A stretch of DNA of 64,000 bases, taken from positions 17,932,150-17,996,149 of the forward strand of contig NC_080042.1 in the NCBI RefSeq assembly GCF_012489685.1. Reading direction: 5' to 3'. This document shows positions 43,441 to 54,516 of this stretch, piece after piece. Below the pieces are notes generated by a model. The model was given only the letters and a program-made list of their open reading frames with translations, did no database searches and had not been told where the DNA came from. The stretch's first letter is position 1, and every line of letters starts with the position of its first letter. This DNA is from Lotus japonicus. Taxonomy: Eukaryota > Streptophyta > Magnoliopsida > Fabales > Fabaceae. The translations under genes were made by a program, and so were the position numbers.

Positions 43441-44989
43441 CGGCTCATCCCTTGGATGGCTAAACAAACTGCTCAAAGAGCGAAGGAGTATCAACATACT
43501 CAGAACTTACAATTTCCCTAAAACTTGGATTCGACGACACTTCTCATTTTCCAAAACTAGTATCTCAGTCCTAAGCTTGCATCCGAGGTTGTTATCATTA
43601 TTTAAAGGTTTAGAGGTTGTTTAATATCTTATGAATTTTCCTTGTAAAAATAGCTTCCTTTTAGTCTTATCGTATTTCCTACGAGTTTTCGAAGATCCCA
43701 TAATCCCAATTAACTCCCTGAGAATGTCTCGATCCACTAAAACCATAACAAGGCCCGAATCTTCGTTCGTCCTATCAAACTTTCCCCAAAATCTCAAAAT
43801 AAAATCGGCATGACCTGCCCGTTATTCTCACTCCTCAGTATCACAGATATATGTGAAATGGCATAGTTAAATCAGAACAGTCAACAAACATGTCACATAT
43901 ATCAACACATCCTAGAACAACCACGCAGCACTTAGCATATAAGGCAAATATCACACATCCTAGATTATCCACTTAGCACATAGCATGTAACTCAAACTCA
44001 GAAACAATCAATAGATGAATAATCATCATTGAGTGCATAAACAGTAAATCAAGTCGAATGCGTCGACACCTAAGCATTAACAAATAGTTCAGTGAGTAGC
44101 CCTCACCTGTAGATTTTCCAGGGTTCTCTTCAAACGCTCCTTCACAATCAGCTCCTTGTTCTTCAGGAAATTCCTCAAAAGAACCTTTAGAGTAAAAAGC
44201 ACAGAATTCCCTCAGAATCTATCAGAAACCCAGCAATCGATACTCACTAAGGTTACACGAAGTAGCATATACTCCGAGGTACGATAATCTAGCGCGAAAG
44301 GACAAGTTTTCGAAAAAGAATTTTCTTCCTCCTCCTAGGGTAGCTCTCGGCCACACATGGTAATTGTGTGTGTCGATTTTTCTTCGATCAAACTTGGTTC
44401 CTAGGTTATCATTAGTCGTAACTAAGGTGAATCTAAACTCGGAAAATTATCGGATCGAAAACTGTCGCAGGGGTATTTTGGTCATTATTTTCAGCTCAGA
44501 ATTTCAAAATCAGAATTTCGAAAAACAATTTAGATGGGGTTGATACCAACGACGATTATGACGACTAATCTTATTAACGCTAAGCTCAATCGAGGGTTTT
44601 AAGCCCAAAGGTTGGAACTTTAGCCAAAAATGGGTATTATGAGCAGAATTGAAACTCGACGGTAGTTTTTCGAGAATCGGCGTAATATTATTCGCTAAAC
44701 ATGCTCTTGGGCACGTAGGGAAGATGTTTAGATATAAAGATGAAGTTATCTGGATAGTTTTGCAAAAACCTCAAAACTAAGAGCACATAAAAGTATAGAG
44801 AAAAGCGGCAGAATTTACGATCAGAAGTAAGGATTAGCATCAGTACCTTGAGGCCTACGCGTAGCAACGAACTGTGGAACGATCAAGCAAGAATCGGCGA
44901 AAAACTCTTCTCCTCCTTCTCCTCTTGTGGCCGCGGTTTTGGGTGGGTTTTTGGGTGAGATTTTTGTTTTCTTTTCATTCTTCAAGCTA

Positions 44990-45003
44990 CACATATATAT
45001 AGT
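44990..45003 (-). promoter_or_regulatory. TATA-like sequence of the inverted LTR
   Basis: Minus-strand CTATATATATG stands about where the A and B LTRs have CTATAAATAG. Confidence 0.4.
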
Positions 45004-45015
45004 GAATGAAATGGA

Positions 45016-45130
45016 AGATATTTATCAAAGATCGGATAAGGATGAATAGATATTTATCAAAGATCGGATAAGGATGAATAGATATTTATCAAAGATCGGA
45101 TAAGAATGAATAGATATTTATCAAAGATAT
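45016..45130 (-). repeat. 32-bp tandem repeat in U3, next to the TATA box
   Basis: Copies start at 45016, 45048 and 45080, with a partial one at 45112. Each begins AGATATTTATCAAAGATCGG. The array lies immediately upstream (minus strand) of the TATA-like sequence and is absent from the A and B LTRs. Confidence 0.9.
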
Positions 45131-45880
45131 TTTGAGAAGATATTTTGTAAACCGGTACAGATTTGTTTTAGATATCGGAGGATTTAACTCAAAATCAAAA
45201 TTTTGCGATTCCGATTTTTCCTGCACATTCCTCCGTGAATCCTAAGATAGGTTCTGGCGGTAGAATTCCAAAACTAAAAAGAGGTTTCTTGGAATTAAAG
45301 TGAATAATTCAAAGACGGTGTAAATCTATTTTACCCGATAAGTTACTTTTTGCAGTGGATGTCGGAAAAGAAAACTTCCTTCTGAAGAAAGATTGATAAC
45401 ATCAAGAGAAATGGGTGTACTCATGTGGAATCTTCATTTGAAGCTCCGAATAGAAAAAGTCTTCCTCGACCGTTCATTCTAGGTTTCTTGGACTATCAGG
45501 GTTTTAGTTTCGGCAAACTTCCGAGGATTGGAATCGGACGTTCGTACATTCTAGGGTTTCGCCTTGAAACGCTTGTTATAGATGGATTTAAGAGAAGTTC
45601 TAACATTTCTCTAAAGATTTTTGGAATTAGTTTCCATCGTGTCTTTAAGAGTAAATTAGCTATTTACTAGTGTTTTTGCCCTAGGTTTAAGCGTATATCG
45701 ATCGTGCTATAACTTTTATCGACTTTGATGAAATCCTTAGACTTTTCCTGAACTTTCTCCTACATAAATTTATTCCATCCGATGAACTTTTGTTCAGGTT
45801 TTTCCTTCACGATACGTCAAGCCTAATCGTAAATGGAAATCTCTTCCACTTATTCTAAGCTTAAAAACTTGGGTCTTACA

Positions 45881-45925
45881 CTAGTGTTTGGCCAAACTTT
45901 AATATCTCTAATTTATTATTAAAAC
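45881..45925. other. Short spacer between two elements
   Basis: Forty-five AT-rich bases. The last five (AAAAC) are the candidate left target duplication of element D, whose partner lies outside the window. Confidence 0.5.
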
Positions 45926-47135
45926 TGTAAGATCAAGTTTTGATCTAGTAGTACAACTCTATGTTTTGATGATTACAAGTTAACCTTTTGATATGAACAA
46001 TTGTGGTACTCTAACGTGTTTTTCTGAGTGTGCTATTTACAGGCTCTGACCTCAACTCAATCTCACACAAATCAGAAGCACTGTGTATAAAGAGCGATCC
46101 AAGCAACGCTTTCGCATTCACCATGTTCAGTATGAACAGTGGAAAAGCTTCAGAAGTTCTGAAGTTATACAAACTCTGATGTGGACTCAGTCACTAGAAG
46201 TTCTGAAGATCCAGAAAGTCTGATAACCAAGAAACACTGAAGGCTCAGATATTCTGATGGTGTAGAAGACTCTGAAGATCCAGAAGCTGATTAGTGAAAT
46301 TATGATGTCCAGAAGCAAGATACTCTGAAGACCATGTACTTCTCTCTGAGTTCAGAATCAGAAGAAACAATGGTCAGAGGATCTGGGCTTTCCCTCTGAC
46401 TCTGATCAACCGGCTTCACAAGTTCCAATATGAAGCATTCCCCTGATCAGAAGTCTCCTAGGTTTAAAGGTCAAGTCGCTATCCAAGTACAAAAGCAACT
46501 GTACCTTCCTGACGACCTACCTAACAGTCTCAGACACAACAGAAGCTGGATTTTCCAGAACTGCCCTCCAACGGTAGCATTTTCCATGCAACGCTCAACC
46601 CTAATCCTTGGAGTATATAAAGAGGCTGAAGACTGAAAGAATCGGCTAGAAGCATTCACATACGCGCAAGACAAATTCAAATTCTTCTAAGCTTTCTTTC
46701 ATATGAAATTCATTGAGTTTACTATTAGCTTTTTAGAAGCAAATCTCTTGTAAACAATTCTTTGATAAACAGTTTGTTTAGTTCCTTTAGGAGATCAAGG
46801 TTGATCGGATCCAAGAGAAGACTAAGAGAGTGAATCTTAGTGTGAGCTAAGTCAGTGTAATTGTTAGTCACTTGTAGGTTTCAAGTGCAGTTGTAACTCT
46901 TACCTGATTAGTGGATTGCCTTCATTCTAAGAAGGAAGAAATCACCTTAACGGGTGGACTGGAGTAGCTTGAGTGATTTATCAAGTGAACCAGGATAAAA
47001 TCCTTGTGTGCTTTTCTATCTCTTATCTTTAGCACTTAAGTTCTCGAAAGATTTGTCAAAATCTTTAAGGTGGAAGCTTTATACTGAAAACGTTATTCAA
47101 ACCCCCCCCCCTTTCTACCGTTTTTCATACCTTCA
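45926..47135 (+). repeat. 5' LTR of element D (1.21 kb)
   Basis: TGTAAGATCAAGTTTTGATC ... CATACCTTCA. It carries many AGAAGTTCTGAAG-like words, a TATATAA box at 46614-46620 and a run of ten C near 47102-47111. Confidence 0.93.
46614..46620 (+). promoter_or_regulatory. LTR TATA box of element D
   Basis: TATATAA within GGAGTATATAAAGAGGCTG; the equivalent in E is at about 55206-55213. Confidence 0.7.
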
Positions 47136-47137
47136 AT

Positions 47138-47149
47138 TGGTATCAGAGC
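47138..47149 (+). other. Primer-binding site of D (initiator tRNA-Met)
   Basis: TGGTATCAGAGC two bases after the LTR. Confidence 0.92.
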
Positions 47150-47206
47150 CTGGTTCTGATTACCACACCTTACAGTGTTCAGTGATCCGGGCCGGTGTGA
47201 AAAACA

Positions 47207-49117
47207 ATGGCTGCCACCACCAGTGAAACTCAAAGAGATGGTTACAATGCAAAGCCTCCTATGTTCGACGGTCAAAGGTTCGAATATTGGAAAGATAGAC
47301 TGGAAAGTTTCTTTCTGGGTTTCGATGCAGATCTCTGGGATATTATTGTGGATGGCTACGAGCGTCCAATTGATGCAGATGGCAAGAAGATCCGAAGGTC
47401 AGAGATGACTGCAGATCAAAAGAATCTGTACTCACAACATCACAAAGCAAGAGCAATTCTTCTAAGTGCTATTTCCTATGAAGAGTACCAGAAGATTACA
47501 GATCGTGAGTTTGCGAAAGGCATTTTCGAATCTCTGAAGATGTCTCATGAAGGAAACAAGAAAGTCAAAGAATCAAAGGCATTGTCTTTGATCCAAAAGT
47601 ATGAATCCTTCATCATGGAGCCAAATGAGTCCATTGAAGAAATGTTCTCCAGATTTCAGTTGCTTGTAGCTGGCATACGACCTCTCGACAAGAGCTACAC
47701 AACAAAAGATCATGTCATAAGGGTCATCAGGTGTCTTCCTGAAAGTTGGATGCCTTTAGTGACTTCAATAGAGCTCACGAGAGATGTTGAGAATATGAGT
47801 TTAGAAGAACTCATCAGCATTTTGAAATGCCATGAGCTGAAGCGCTCAGAGATGCAAGATCTGAGGAAAAAGTCCATAGCCTTGAAATCTAAATCTGAAA
47901 AGGCTAAGGCTGAGAAGTCAAAAGCTCTTCAAGCTGAAGAAGAGGAATCTGAAGAAGCATCAGAAGATTCTGATGGAGATGAGCTGACTCTGATCTCCAA
48001 GAGACTCAATCGCATCTGGAAGCACAGGCAGAGCAAATACAAAGGCTCTGGAAAGGCAAAAGGAAAGTCTGAATCCTCAGGTCAGAAGAAGTCCTCACTT
48101 AAGGAAGTCACATGCTTTGAGTGCAAAGAATCAGGGCACTACAAAAGTGACTGTCCAAAGTTGAAGAAGGACAAGAAGCCAAAGAAGCACTTCAAGACAA
48201 AGAAGAGTCTGATGGTGACATTTGATGAATCAGAGTCAGAGGATGTTGACTCTGATGGTGAAGTCCAACGACTCATGGCTATTGTCAAAGACAAGGAAGC
48301 AGAGTCAAAGGGAGCTGTTGACTCTGACTCAGAATCAGAAGCAGATCCTAACTCAGACGATGAAAATGAGGTATTCGCTTCTTTCTCTACCTCTGAACTG
48401 AAACATGCATTGTCTGATATCAGGGATAAATATAACTCCTTATTGTCTAAGCATAAGAAGCTGAAAAAGGACTTATCTGCTGTTTCCAAGACTCCTTCTG
48501 AACATGAGAAAATTATTTCTGATTTGAAAAATGATAATCATGCTTTGATCAATTCTAACTCTGTGCTTAAGAACCAGATTGCTAAGTTAGAAGAAATTGT
48601 TGCCTGTGATGCCTCTGATTGTAGAAATGAGTCTAAGTATGAAAAGTCTTTTCAAAGATTCCTAGCTAAAAGCGTGGATAGAAGCTTAATGGCTTCAATG
48701 ATCTATGGCGTAAGCAGAAATGGAATGCATGGCATTGGCTATTCTAAACCAATTAGAAATGAGCCCTCTGTGTCTAAAGCTAAATCCTTGTATGAATGCT
48801 TTGTTCCCTCTGGTACCATATTGCCTGATCCTTTACCTGCTAAAGTTGTTAAAAACCCTCTTAAAAAGGGATCCTTCTCTATGACTAAATATCATGCAAA
48901 TATTCCTTTAAAATATCATGTTGAGACACCCAAGGTGATCAGAACCTCTGGAGTAACTAACAAGAGAGGACCCAGAAAGTGGGTACCTAAGGACAAGATT
49001 ATCTATGTTGCAGATATCCTTGATAGCTCCACTGAAACACCAATCATGGTATCTGGACAGTGGATGCTCGCGTCACATGACGGGAGAAAGGCGTATGTTC
49101 CGAGAGCTGAAACTTAA
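47207..49117 (+). CDS. gag: Gag of element D
   Basis: 636 codons from [20 protein letters not shown]. The N-terminal gag domain has [19 protein letters not shown] and [13 protein letters not shown]. The middle has a UBN2-like region ([38 protein letters not shown]), then a highly charged Glu/Lys stretch, a CCHC knuckle [14 protein letters not shown] at about residue 303 and a Ser/Asp-rich acidic tail. The last 160 bp overlap the pol frame, which is shifted by one base. The same arrangement occurs in E. The particle protein is 97-98 percent alike by eye in the two copies, an estimate rather than a computation. Confidence 0.93.
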   Translation: MAATTSETQRDGYNAKPPMFDGQRFEYWKDRLESFFLGFDADLWDIIVDGYERPIDADGKKIRRSEMTADQKNLYSQHHKARAILLSAISYEEYQKITDREFAKGIFESLKMSHEGNKKVKESKALSLIQKYESFIMEPNESIEEMFSRFQLLVAGIRPLDKSYTTKDHVIRVIRCLPESWMPLVTSIELTRDVENMSLEELISILKCHELKRSEMQDLRKKSIALKSKSEKAKAEKSKALQAEEEESEEASEDSDGDELTLISKRLNRIWKHRQSKYKGSGKAKGKSESSGQKKSSLKEVTCFECKESGHYKSDCPKLKKDKKPKKHFKTKKSLMVTFDESESEDVDSDGEVQRLMAIVKDKEAESKGAVDSDSESEADPNSDDENEVFASFSTSELKHALSDIRDKYNSLLSKHKKLKKDLSAVSKTPSEHEKIISDLKNDNHALINSNSVLKNQIAKLEEIVACDASDCRNESKYEKSFQRFLAKSVDRSLMASMIYGVSRNGMHGIGYSKPIRNEPSVSKAKSLYECFVPSGTILPDPLPAKVVKNPLKKGSFSMTKYHANIPLKYHVETPKVIRTSGVTNKRGPRKWVPKDKIIYVADILDSSTETPIMVSGQWMLASHDGRKAYVPRAET

Positions 49118-52109
49118 GCCTGGAGGCGAAGTTGGCTTTGGAGGAAATGAAAAGGGTAAAATTGTTGGTACTGGTACTATTTGTGTAGATAGTAGTCCAT
49201 GCATTGATAATGTGTTATTGGTAGACGGCTTAACACATAACTTATTGTCTATAAGTCAATTAGCTGACAAGGGTTATGATGTTATATTCAATCAAAAGTC
49301 CTGCCGGGCTGTAAGTCAAATCGATGGCTCTGTTCTGTTTAACAGCAAGAGGAAGAACAACATTTATAAGATCAGATTATCTGAGTTGGAGGCTCAGAAT
49401 GTGAAGTGCCTTCTGTCTGTTAATGAAGAGCAGTGGGTATGGCATAGACGGTTAGGGCATGCCAGTATGAGAAAGATTTCTCAGCTGAGCAAGCTAAACC
49501 TTGTCAGGGGCTTACCCAATCTGAAGTTCGCTTCAGACGCTCTCTGTGAAGCATGTCAGAAAGGCAAATTCACAAAAGTCCCTTTCAAGGCAAAGAATGT
49601 TGTCTCAACCTCAAGGCCGTTGGAACTTCTACATATCGACCTTTTTGGACCAGTGAAAACTGAGTCTATAGGTGGCAAGAGATATGGGATGGTTATCGTT
49701 GATGACTATAGCCGCTGGACATGGGTAAAGTTTCTAACCCGCAAGGATGAGTCTCATGCTGTGTTCTCTACCTTCATTGCTCAAGTGCAAAACGAGAAGG
49801 CTTGTAGGATTGTGCGTGTCAGAAGTGACCATGGTGGAGAGTTTGAGAATGACAAGTTTGAGAGTCTGTTTGATTCCTATGGAATTGCACATGATTTCTC
49901 TTGTCCCAGAACTCCTCAACAAAATGGTGTTGTTGAGAGGAAGAACATAACTCTTCAGGAGATGGCTAGAACCATGCTCCAAGAAACTGGCATGGCTAAG
50001 CACTTTTGGGCAGAGGCAGTAAATACAGCATGTTACATTCAGAACAGAATCTCTGTGAGACCAATTCTGAATAAGACTCCTTATGAATTGTGGAAGAACA
50101 TAAAACCCAACATTTCTTATTTTCATCCTTTTGACTGTGTTTGTTATGTTCTCAATACTAAGGATAGATTGCATAAATTTGATGCTAAGTCTTCTAAGTG
50201 TCTATTACTTGGTTATTCTGAGAGATCTAAAGGTTTTAGATTTTATAATACTGATGCTAAGACTATTGAAGAATCTATTCATGTTAGATTTGACGATAAG
50301 CTTGACTCTGACCAGTCAAAGCTAGTTGAGAAGTTTGCAGATTTAAGCATTAATGTTTCTGACAAAGGCAAAGCTCCAGAGGAAGCTGAGCCAGAGGAAG
50401 ATGAACCAGAGGAAGAAGCTGGTCCCTCTAACTCATAAACTCTGAAGAAGAGCAGAATCACTGCAGCTCACCCTAAGGAATTGATTCTGGGCAACAAAGA
50501 CGAACCAGTCAGAACCAGATCAGCCTTCAGACCCTCTGAAGAGACCTTGCTCAGTCTGAAAGGATTGGTGTCCTTAATTGAACCTAAGTCCATAGATGAA
50601 GCTCTTCAGGACAAGGATTGGATTTTGGCCATGGAAGAAGAATTGAATCAATTTTCCAAGAACGATGTTTGGAGCTTAGTGAAGAAGCCTGAGAATGTTC
50701 ATGTTATTGGAACGAAATGGGTATTCAGAAACAAGCTGAATGAGAAAGGAGATGTAGTCAGAAACAAGGCAAGGCTAGTTGCTCAAGGCTACAGCCAGCA
50801 GGAAGGAATAGACTACACTGAAACATTTGCTCCGGTAGCAAGACTGGAGGCAATCAGACTGTTGATCTCTTTTTCAGTGAATCACAACATAGTTTTACAT
50901 CAGATGGACGTAAAGAGTGCCTTCCTAAATGGTTATATCTCAGAGGAAGTCTATGTTCATCAACCCCCAGGTTTTGAAGATGAGAAGAAACCAGACCATG
51001 TGTTCAAATTGAAGAAATCACTCTACGGTCTGAAGCAAGCTCCCAGAGCATGGTATGAGAGACTTAGCTCATTCCTTCTGGAGAATGAGTTTGTAAGGGG
51101 TAAAGTAGATACAACTCTTTTTTGCAAGACTTATAAAGATGATATCTTAATTGTGCAAATTTATGTTGATGATATTATATTTGGTTCTGCTAATCAATCT
51201 CTATGCAAAGAATTTTCTGAGATGATGCAGGCTGAATTTGAGATGAGTATGATGGGAGAATTAAAGTACTTTCTGGGAATACAAGTTGATCAAACACCAG
51301 AAGGAACATATATCCATCAGAGCAAGTACACTAAAGAACTTCTGAAGAAGTTCAATATGCTGGAATCTACAGTGGCCAAGACTCCAATGCATCCTACATG
51401 CATTCTTGAGAAAGAAGATAAAAGTGGTAAAGTATGTCAGAAGCTCTATCGTGGCATGATAGGTTCACTTCTATACTTAACTGCATCTAGGCCAGACATA
51501 CTATTTAGTGTTCATTTATGTGCTCGTTTCCAATCAGATCCAAGGGAAACCCACTTAACTGCTGTAAAGAGGATCCTAAGGTATCTGAAAGGCACCACTA
51601 ACCTTGGCTTGATGTATAAGAAAACATCAGAGTATAAGCTTTCAGGTTATTGTGATGCTGATTATGCTGGAGATAGAACAGAGAGAAAAAGTACTTCCGG
51701 AAATTGTCAATTTCTGGGAAGCAATCTAGTCTCATGGGCAAGCAAGAGGCAATCAACCATTGCACTATCAACTGCAGAGGCAGAATATATCTCAGCAGCA
51801 ATATGCAGCACTCAGATGCTCTGGATGAAACATCAGCTAGAGGATTATCAGATCCTTGAGAGCAATATCCCAATCTATTGTGATAACACTGCTGCAATCT
51901 CATTGAGTAAGAATCCTATCTTGCATTCAAGGGCAAAGCACATTGAGGTAAAGTATCACTTTATTAGAGATTATGTACAGAAGGGCGTACTTCTTCTGAA
52001 GTTTGTTGATACTGACCATCAATGGGCAGATATCTTTACAAAGCCCTTAGCAGAGGATAGATTTAATTTTATTCTGAAAAATCTGAACATGGACTTTTGT
52101 CCAGAGTGA
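49005..52109 (+). pseudogene. pol: Pol of element D (one premature stop)
   Basis: Copia-order polyprotein: protease [13 protein letters not shown], integrase zinc domain [12 protein letters not shown] ... [12 protein letters not shown] core ([27 protein letters not shown]), RT ([21 protein letters not shown]) and RNase H ([28 protein letters not shown]). A TAA at 50436-50438 falls in the acidic linker between integrase and RT, where E has CAA. Everything else is in one frame. The stop alone inactivates it. Confidence 0.95.
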
Positions 52110-52552
52110 AGATGGATCAGAACCTCTGACTATGATACTTCTTGATCAGAAGATGTCTAGTCCAGAAGGTAACTCAATCAGAGTGTGTGTACCCATTGGT
52201 ACTGACTCTGAAGCTGAGACAGCAACACGTGTGTCAGTATTTCTGATGCATAGTTCCTTGTGCCCGTGTGACAGTCTGTCATGTTGCGTGTAGATGTGCT
52301 TCTCTCCTGTGTGTGATATGTGTATTTACTGTTACTATCTATCTTTAATTTTCAAACGTTGATTTTAAATTGCTTTTTGAATCAACAACGGTTATTTGTC
52401 AAAACCCACTATACACACACGATCTCCTTCACTTTCGGTTTTTACTCTTTCTCTCTCTTGCTATTTCAAAACCTCTTATCCTCGATTTCTCTCTCGATCT
52501 CTCTTCATCTTTCAACCTTCATCTTCTACCTAAACCTTCAACCGCTCCAAAA
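52110..52552 (+). other. Spacer between pol and the third ORF of D
   Basis: Non-coding sequence with AGTCCAGAAGGT-like words and a CT-rich stretch just before the third ORF. It is conserved in E (60699-61143) at a lower level than the coding parts. Confidence 0.6.
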
Positions 52553-54516
52553 ATGGTGAGTCAAACCAGAAGAGCTACTGCAGATGCAACCCAGTTCCCT
52601 CATATGGTAGTTGGTCTAGCAACAGGTCAAAGGGGTCCTGAGAATCCGACTCAAGATCAAGGTCAAGCTCAAGAGCAGATTATTCCGATTGCAGAACGGG
52701 GCTGTGCCGTTCACTGCGTATATGCTCCTGAGGAACTTCAAGTACTGGCAGAATGGAGATTCGACCTCGACAACCTTGCTACAAATGGGTATGATCTTCG
52801 TCCTGAAGTCCAAGTTCAAGGTTGGGGAAATTACTTCAACAGGCTTCGAGGACCGGTGTATGATAAACTGATCAAGGAATTCTGGAAGCACGCCGACTGC
52901 GATGATACTCAGGTGGTATCTCACATTCTTGGAAGAAAGATCATCATTACAGAGAAGTCTTTCGTGAACCTGCTGGGTGCAGAAACTGCTCTTGGGTATC
53001 GTTTCCAATTCACTGAATCAAAGCTGAAACCCAAGACGAAGGATGAGACCAACAAGGCCCTGTACACCAATTACAAACCGGGCAAGACTAATTACAAAGT
53101 GATGGACCTTCATCCCAAGCTCAGGATCTGGCACAAGATTTTGCTCCACTGCATAAACCAGAGACCAAAGGGCAGTTCCCCAGACTACATCAACTTCAAC
53201 CAAAAGGCGATGTTGTTCTTCATCCAAGACAAGAAGAAGATTTGCCTTCCCTACTTCCTGTTCTCCTACTTGAAGGAGTGTATCCGGAAGTCTCGTACCA
53301 CTGCCTCCATCAAGTCAGCAATCAAGTATATTCCCTTTGGGAGACTGTTGTCTGATCTCTTCATTGAGAGTGGCCTCATTCAAGATCTGGTAAATGCTGG
53401 ATGCACAGAGGATCTGACCACCATTGTCAGTGATGTCTTCACTGCAAATTCTCTAAAGAAAATGGGCCTAGTCAAGAAGAAGATTGCTCCTGCCCATGAA
53501 GACACATCTTCTGAAATCAGAAGTAGAAGGGTGCCTCTGAATGACTACCCTCTGTGGACACAGGCAGACAATCCTGAAGCCATTAGGTGCTATGTTGAAG
53601 ACCTAAGGGCTCAAGGCTTTGAAATTGATCTCGATGAATTCTTCAGCAGACTGCCGCCAGCTCCAGAGTTTCCTTCTCCTATCAAGAAGAAAGTTCAGAG
53701 GAAGATGATCCTAGAAGAATCTTCTGAGGAATCAGATGTCCCTCTGACCAAAAAGAAGAAGGCTGGTCAATCCAAGAGAAAACATGATGAAACCAGCAAG
53801 CCCGATGATGGTGATGATGGTGATAATGAGGATGGTCCTCCTTCTCCTAAGAAGAAGAAGAAGCAGGTCAGAATTGTGGTGAAGCCTACTCGGGTGGAAC
53901 CAGCTGCTGAAGTGATCAGAAGGATTGAAACTCCTGCCAGAGTGACAAGATCATCAGCACAATCAAGTAAGTCTGCAGTTGCTTCTGATGATGATTTGAA
54001 TTTATTTGATGCACTCCCCATATCAGCCATGCTCAAACAATCTTCAAATCCCCTCACTCCTATTCCTGAGTCCCAACCAGCTGCACAAACCACCTCTCCA
54101 CCACATTCCCCAAGGTCTTCATTTTTTCAACCTTCTCCTATTGAAGCACCTCTCTGGAATTTGCTCCAGAACCAACCCTCTAGGCCAGATGAACCAACCT
54201 CTCCCATTACCATCCCGTACAACCCATTAACTTCTGAACCCATCATTCATGAGCAACCAGAGCCTAACCAAACAGAACCTGGACCCAGAACCCCTGATCA
54301 CTCTGTCCCAAGAGCATCAGAACGTCTGGCTCCCAGAACCACGGATACAGACTCTTCCACAGCCCTTACACCCGTATCCTTCCCAACAAATGTTGCTGAT
54401 TCTTCTCCTTCCAACAACTCTGAATCCCTTCGAAAATTCACGGAAGTTAGAAAAGAAAAGGTGTCTACCTTAGAAGAATATTATCTCACTTGTCCAAGCC
54501 CTAGGAGATATCCTGG
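52553..54516 (+). pseudogene. Third (envelope-like) ORF of D, truncated by element E
   Basis: It starts MVSQTRRATADATQFPHMVV and stays open for about 654 codons to the E insertion. The N-terminal 300 residues form a conserved globular region (EELQVLAEWRFDLDNL, QGWGNYFNRLRGPVYDKL, QVVSHILGRKIIITEKSF, VMDLHPKLRIWHKILLHC, SSPDYINFNQKAMLFFI) of the type found as 'putative plant transposon protein' in SIRE elements. Then follow a Lys/Asp-rich region and a Pro/Ser/Thr-rich region. I see no clear signal peptide or membrane segment in this part. At RRYPG it runs into the LTR of E. Confidence 0.85.
54512..54516. repeat. Candidate left target duplication CCTGG of element E
   Basis: The five bases of D directly before TGTAAGATC. 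The partner would lie after E's 3' LTR, outside the window. Confidence 0.5.

Larger units (their letters stand above)
41908..45880 (-). mobile_element. Inverted full-length B-family LTR (about 4.0 kb)
   Basis: On the plus strand it runs TGTAACACCCC ... GGGTCTTACA. It is a complete LTR of the A/B family, closer to the right LTR of B (AAACTTAA word near the end, hairpin array) than to A, but clearly diverged from B. On its 41908 side it abuts CCTTG, the mirror of B's CAAGG. On its 45880 side it abuts CTAGT, which is not a matching duplication. No internal region follows. Confidence 0.85.
45926..54516 (+). mobile_element. Element D: SIRE/Maximus-type copia retrotransposon, interrupted by E
   Basis: 5' LTR, initiator tRNA-Met primer site, long gag, copia-order pol (PR-INT-RT-RNase H) and a third ORF after pol, the hallmark of the SIRE lineage. 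The third ORF is cut at 54516, where the LTR of element E begins. The 3' part of D must lie beyond E, outside the window. Pol has one in-frame TAA. Confidence 0.93.

Noticed and set aside
45881..45885. Right target duplication of element A or of the inverted LTR
   Set aside because: CTAGT matches neither AATTC (left of A) nor CAAGG/CCTTG (at the mirrored junction).
47102..47111. C-run length difference between LTRs (10, 7, 7) as an age marker
   Set aside because: Homopolymer length changes too easily by slippage and sequencing error.
48139..48489. Minus-strand frames opposite gag and pol (also 56728-57078, 49734-50174, 58323-58763)
   Set aside because: They are shadows created by the biased codons of the plus-strand retrotransposon genes; no family resemblance.
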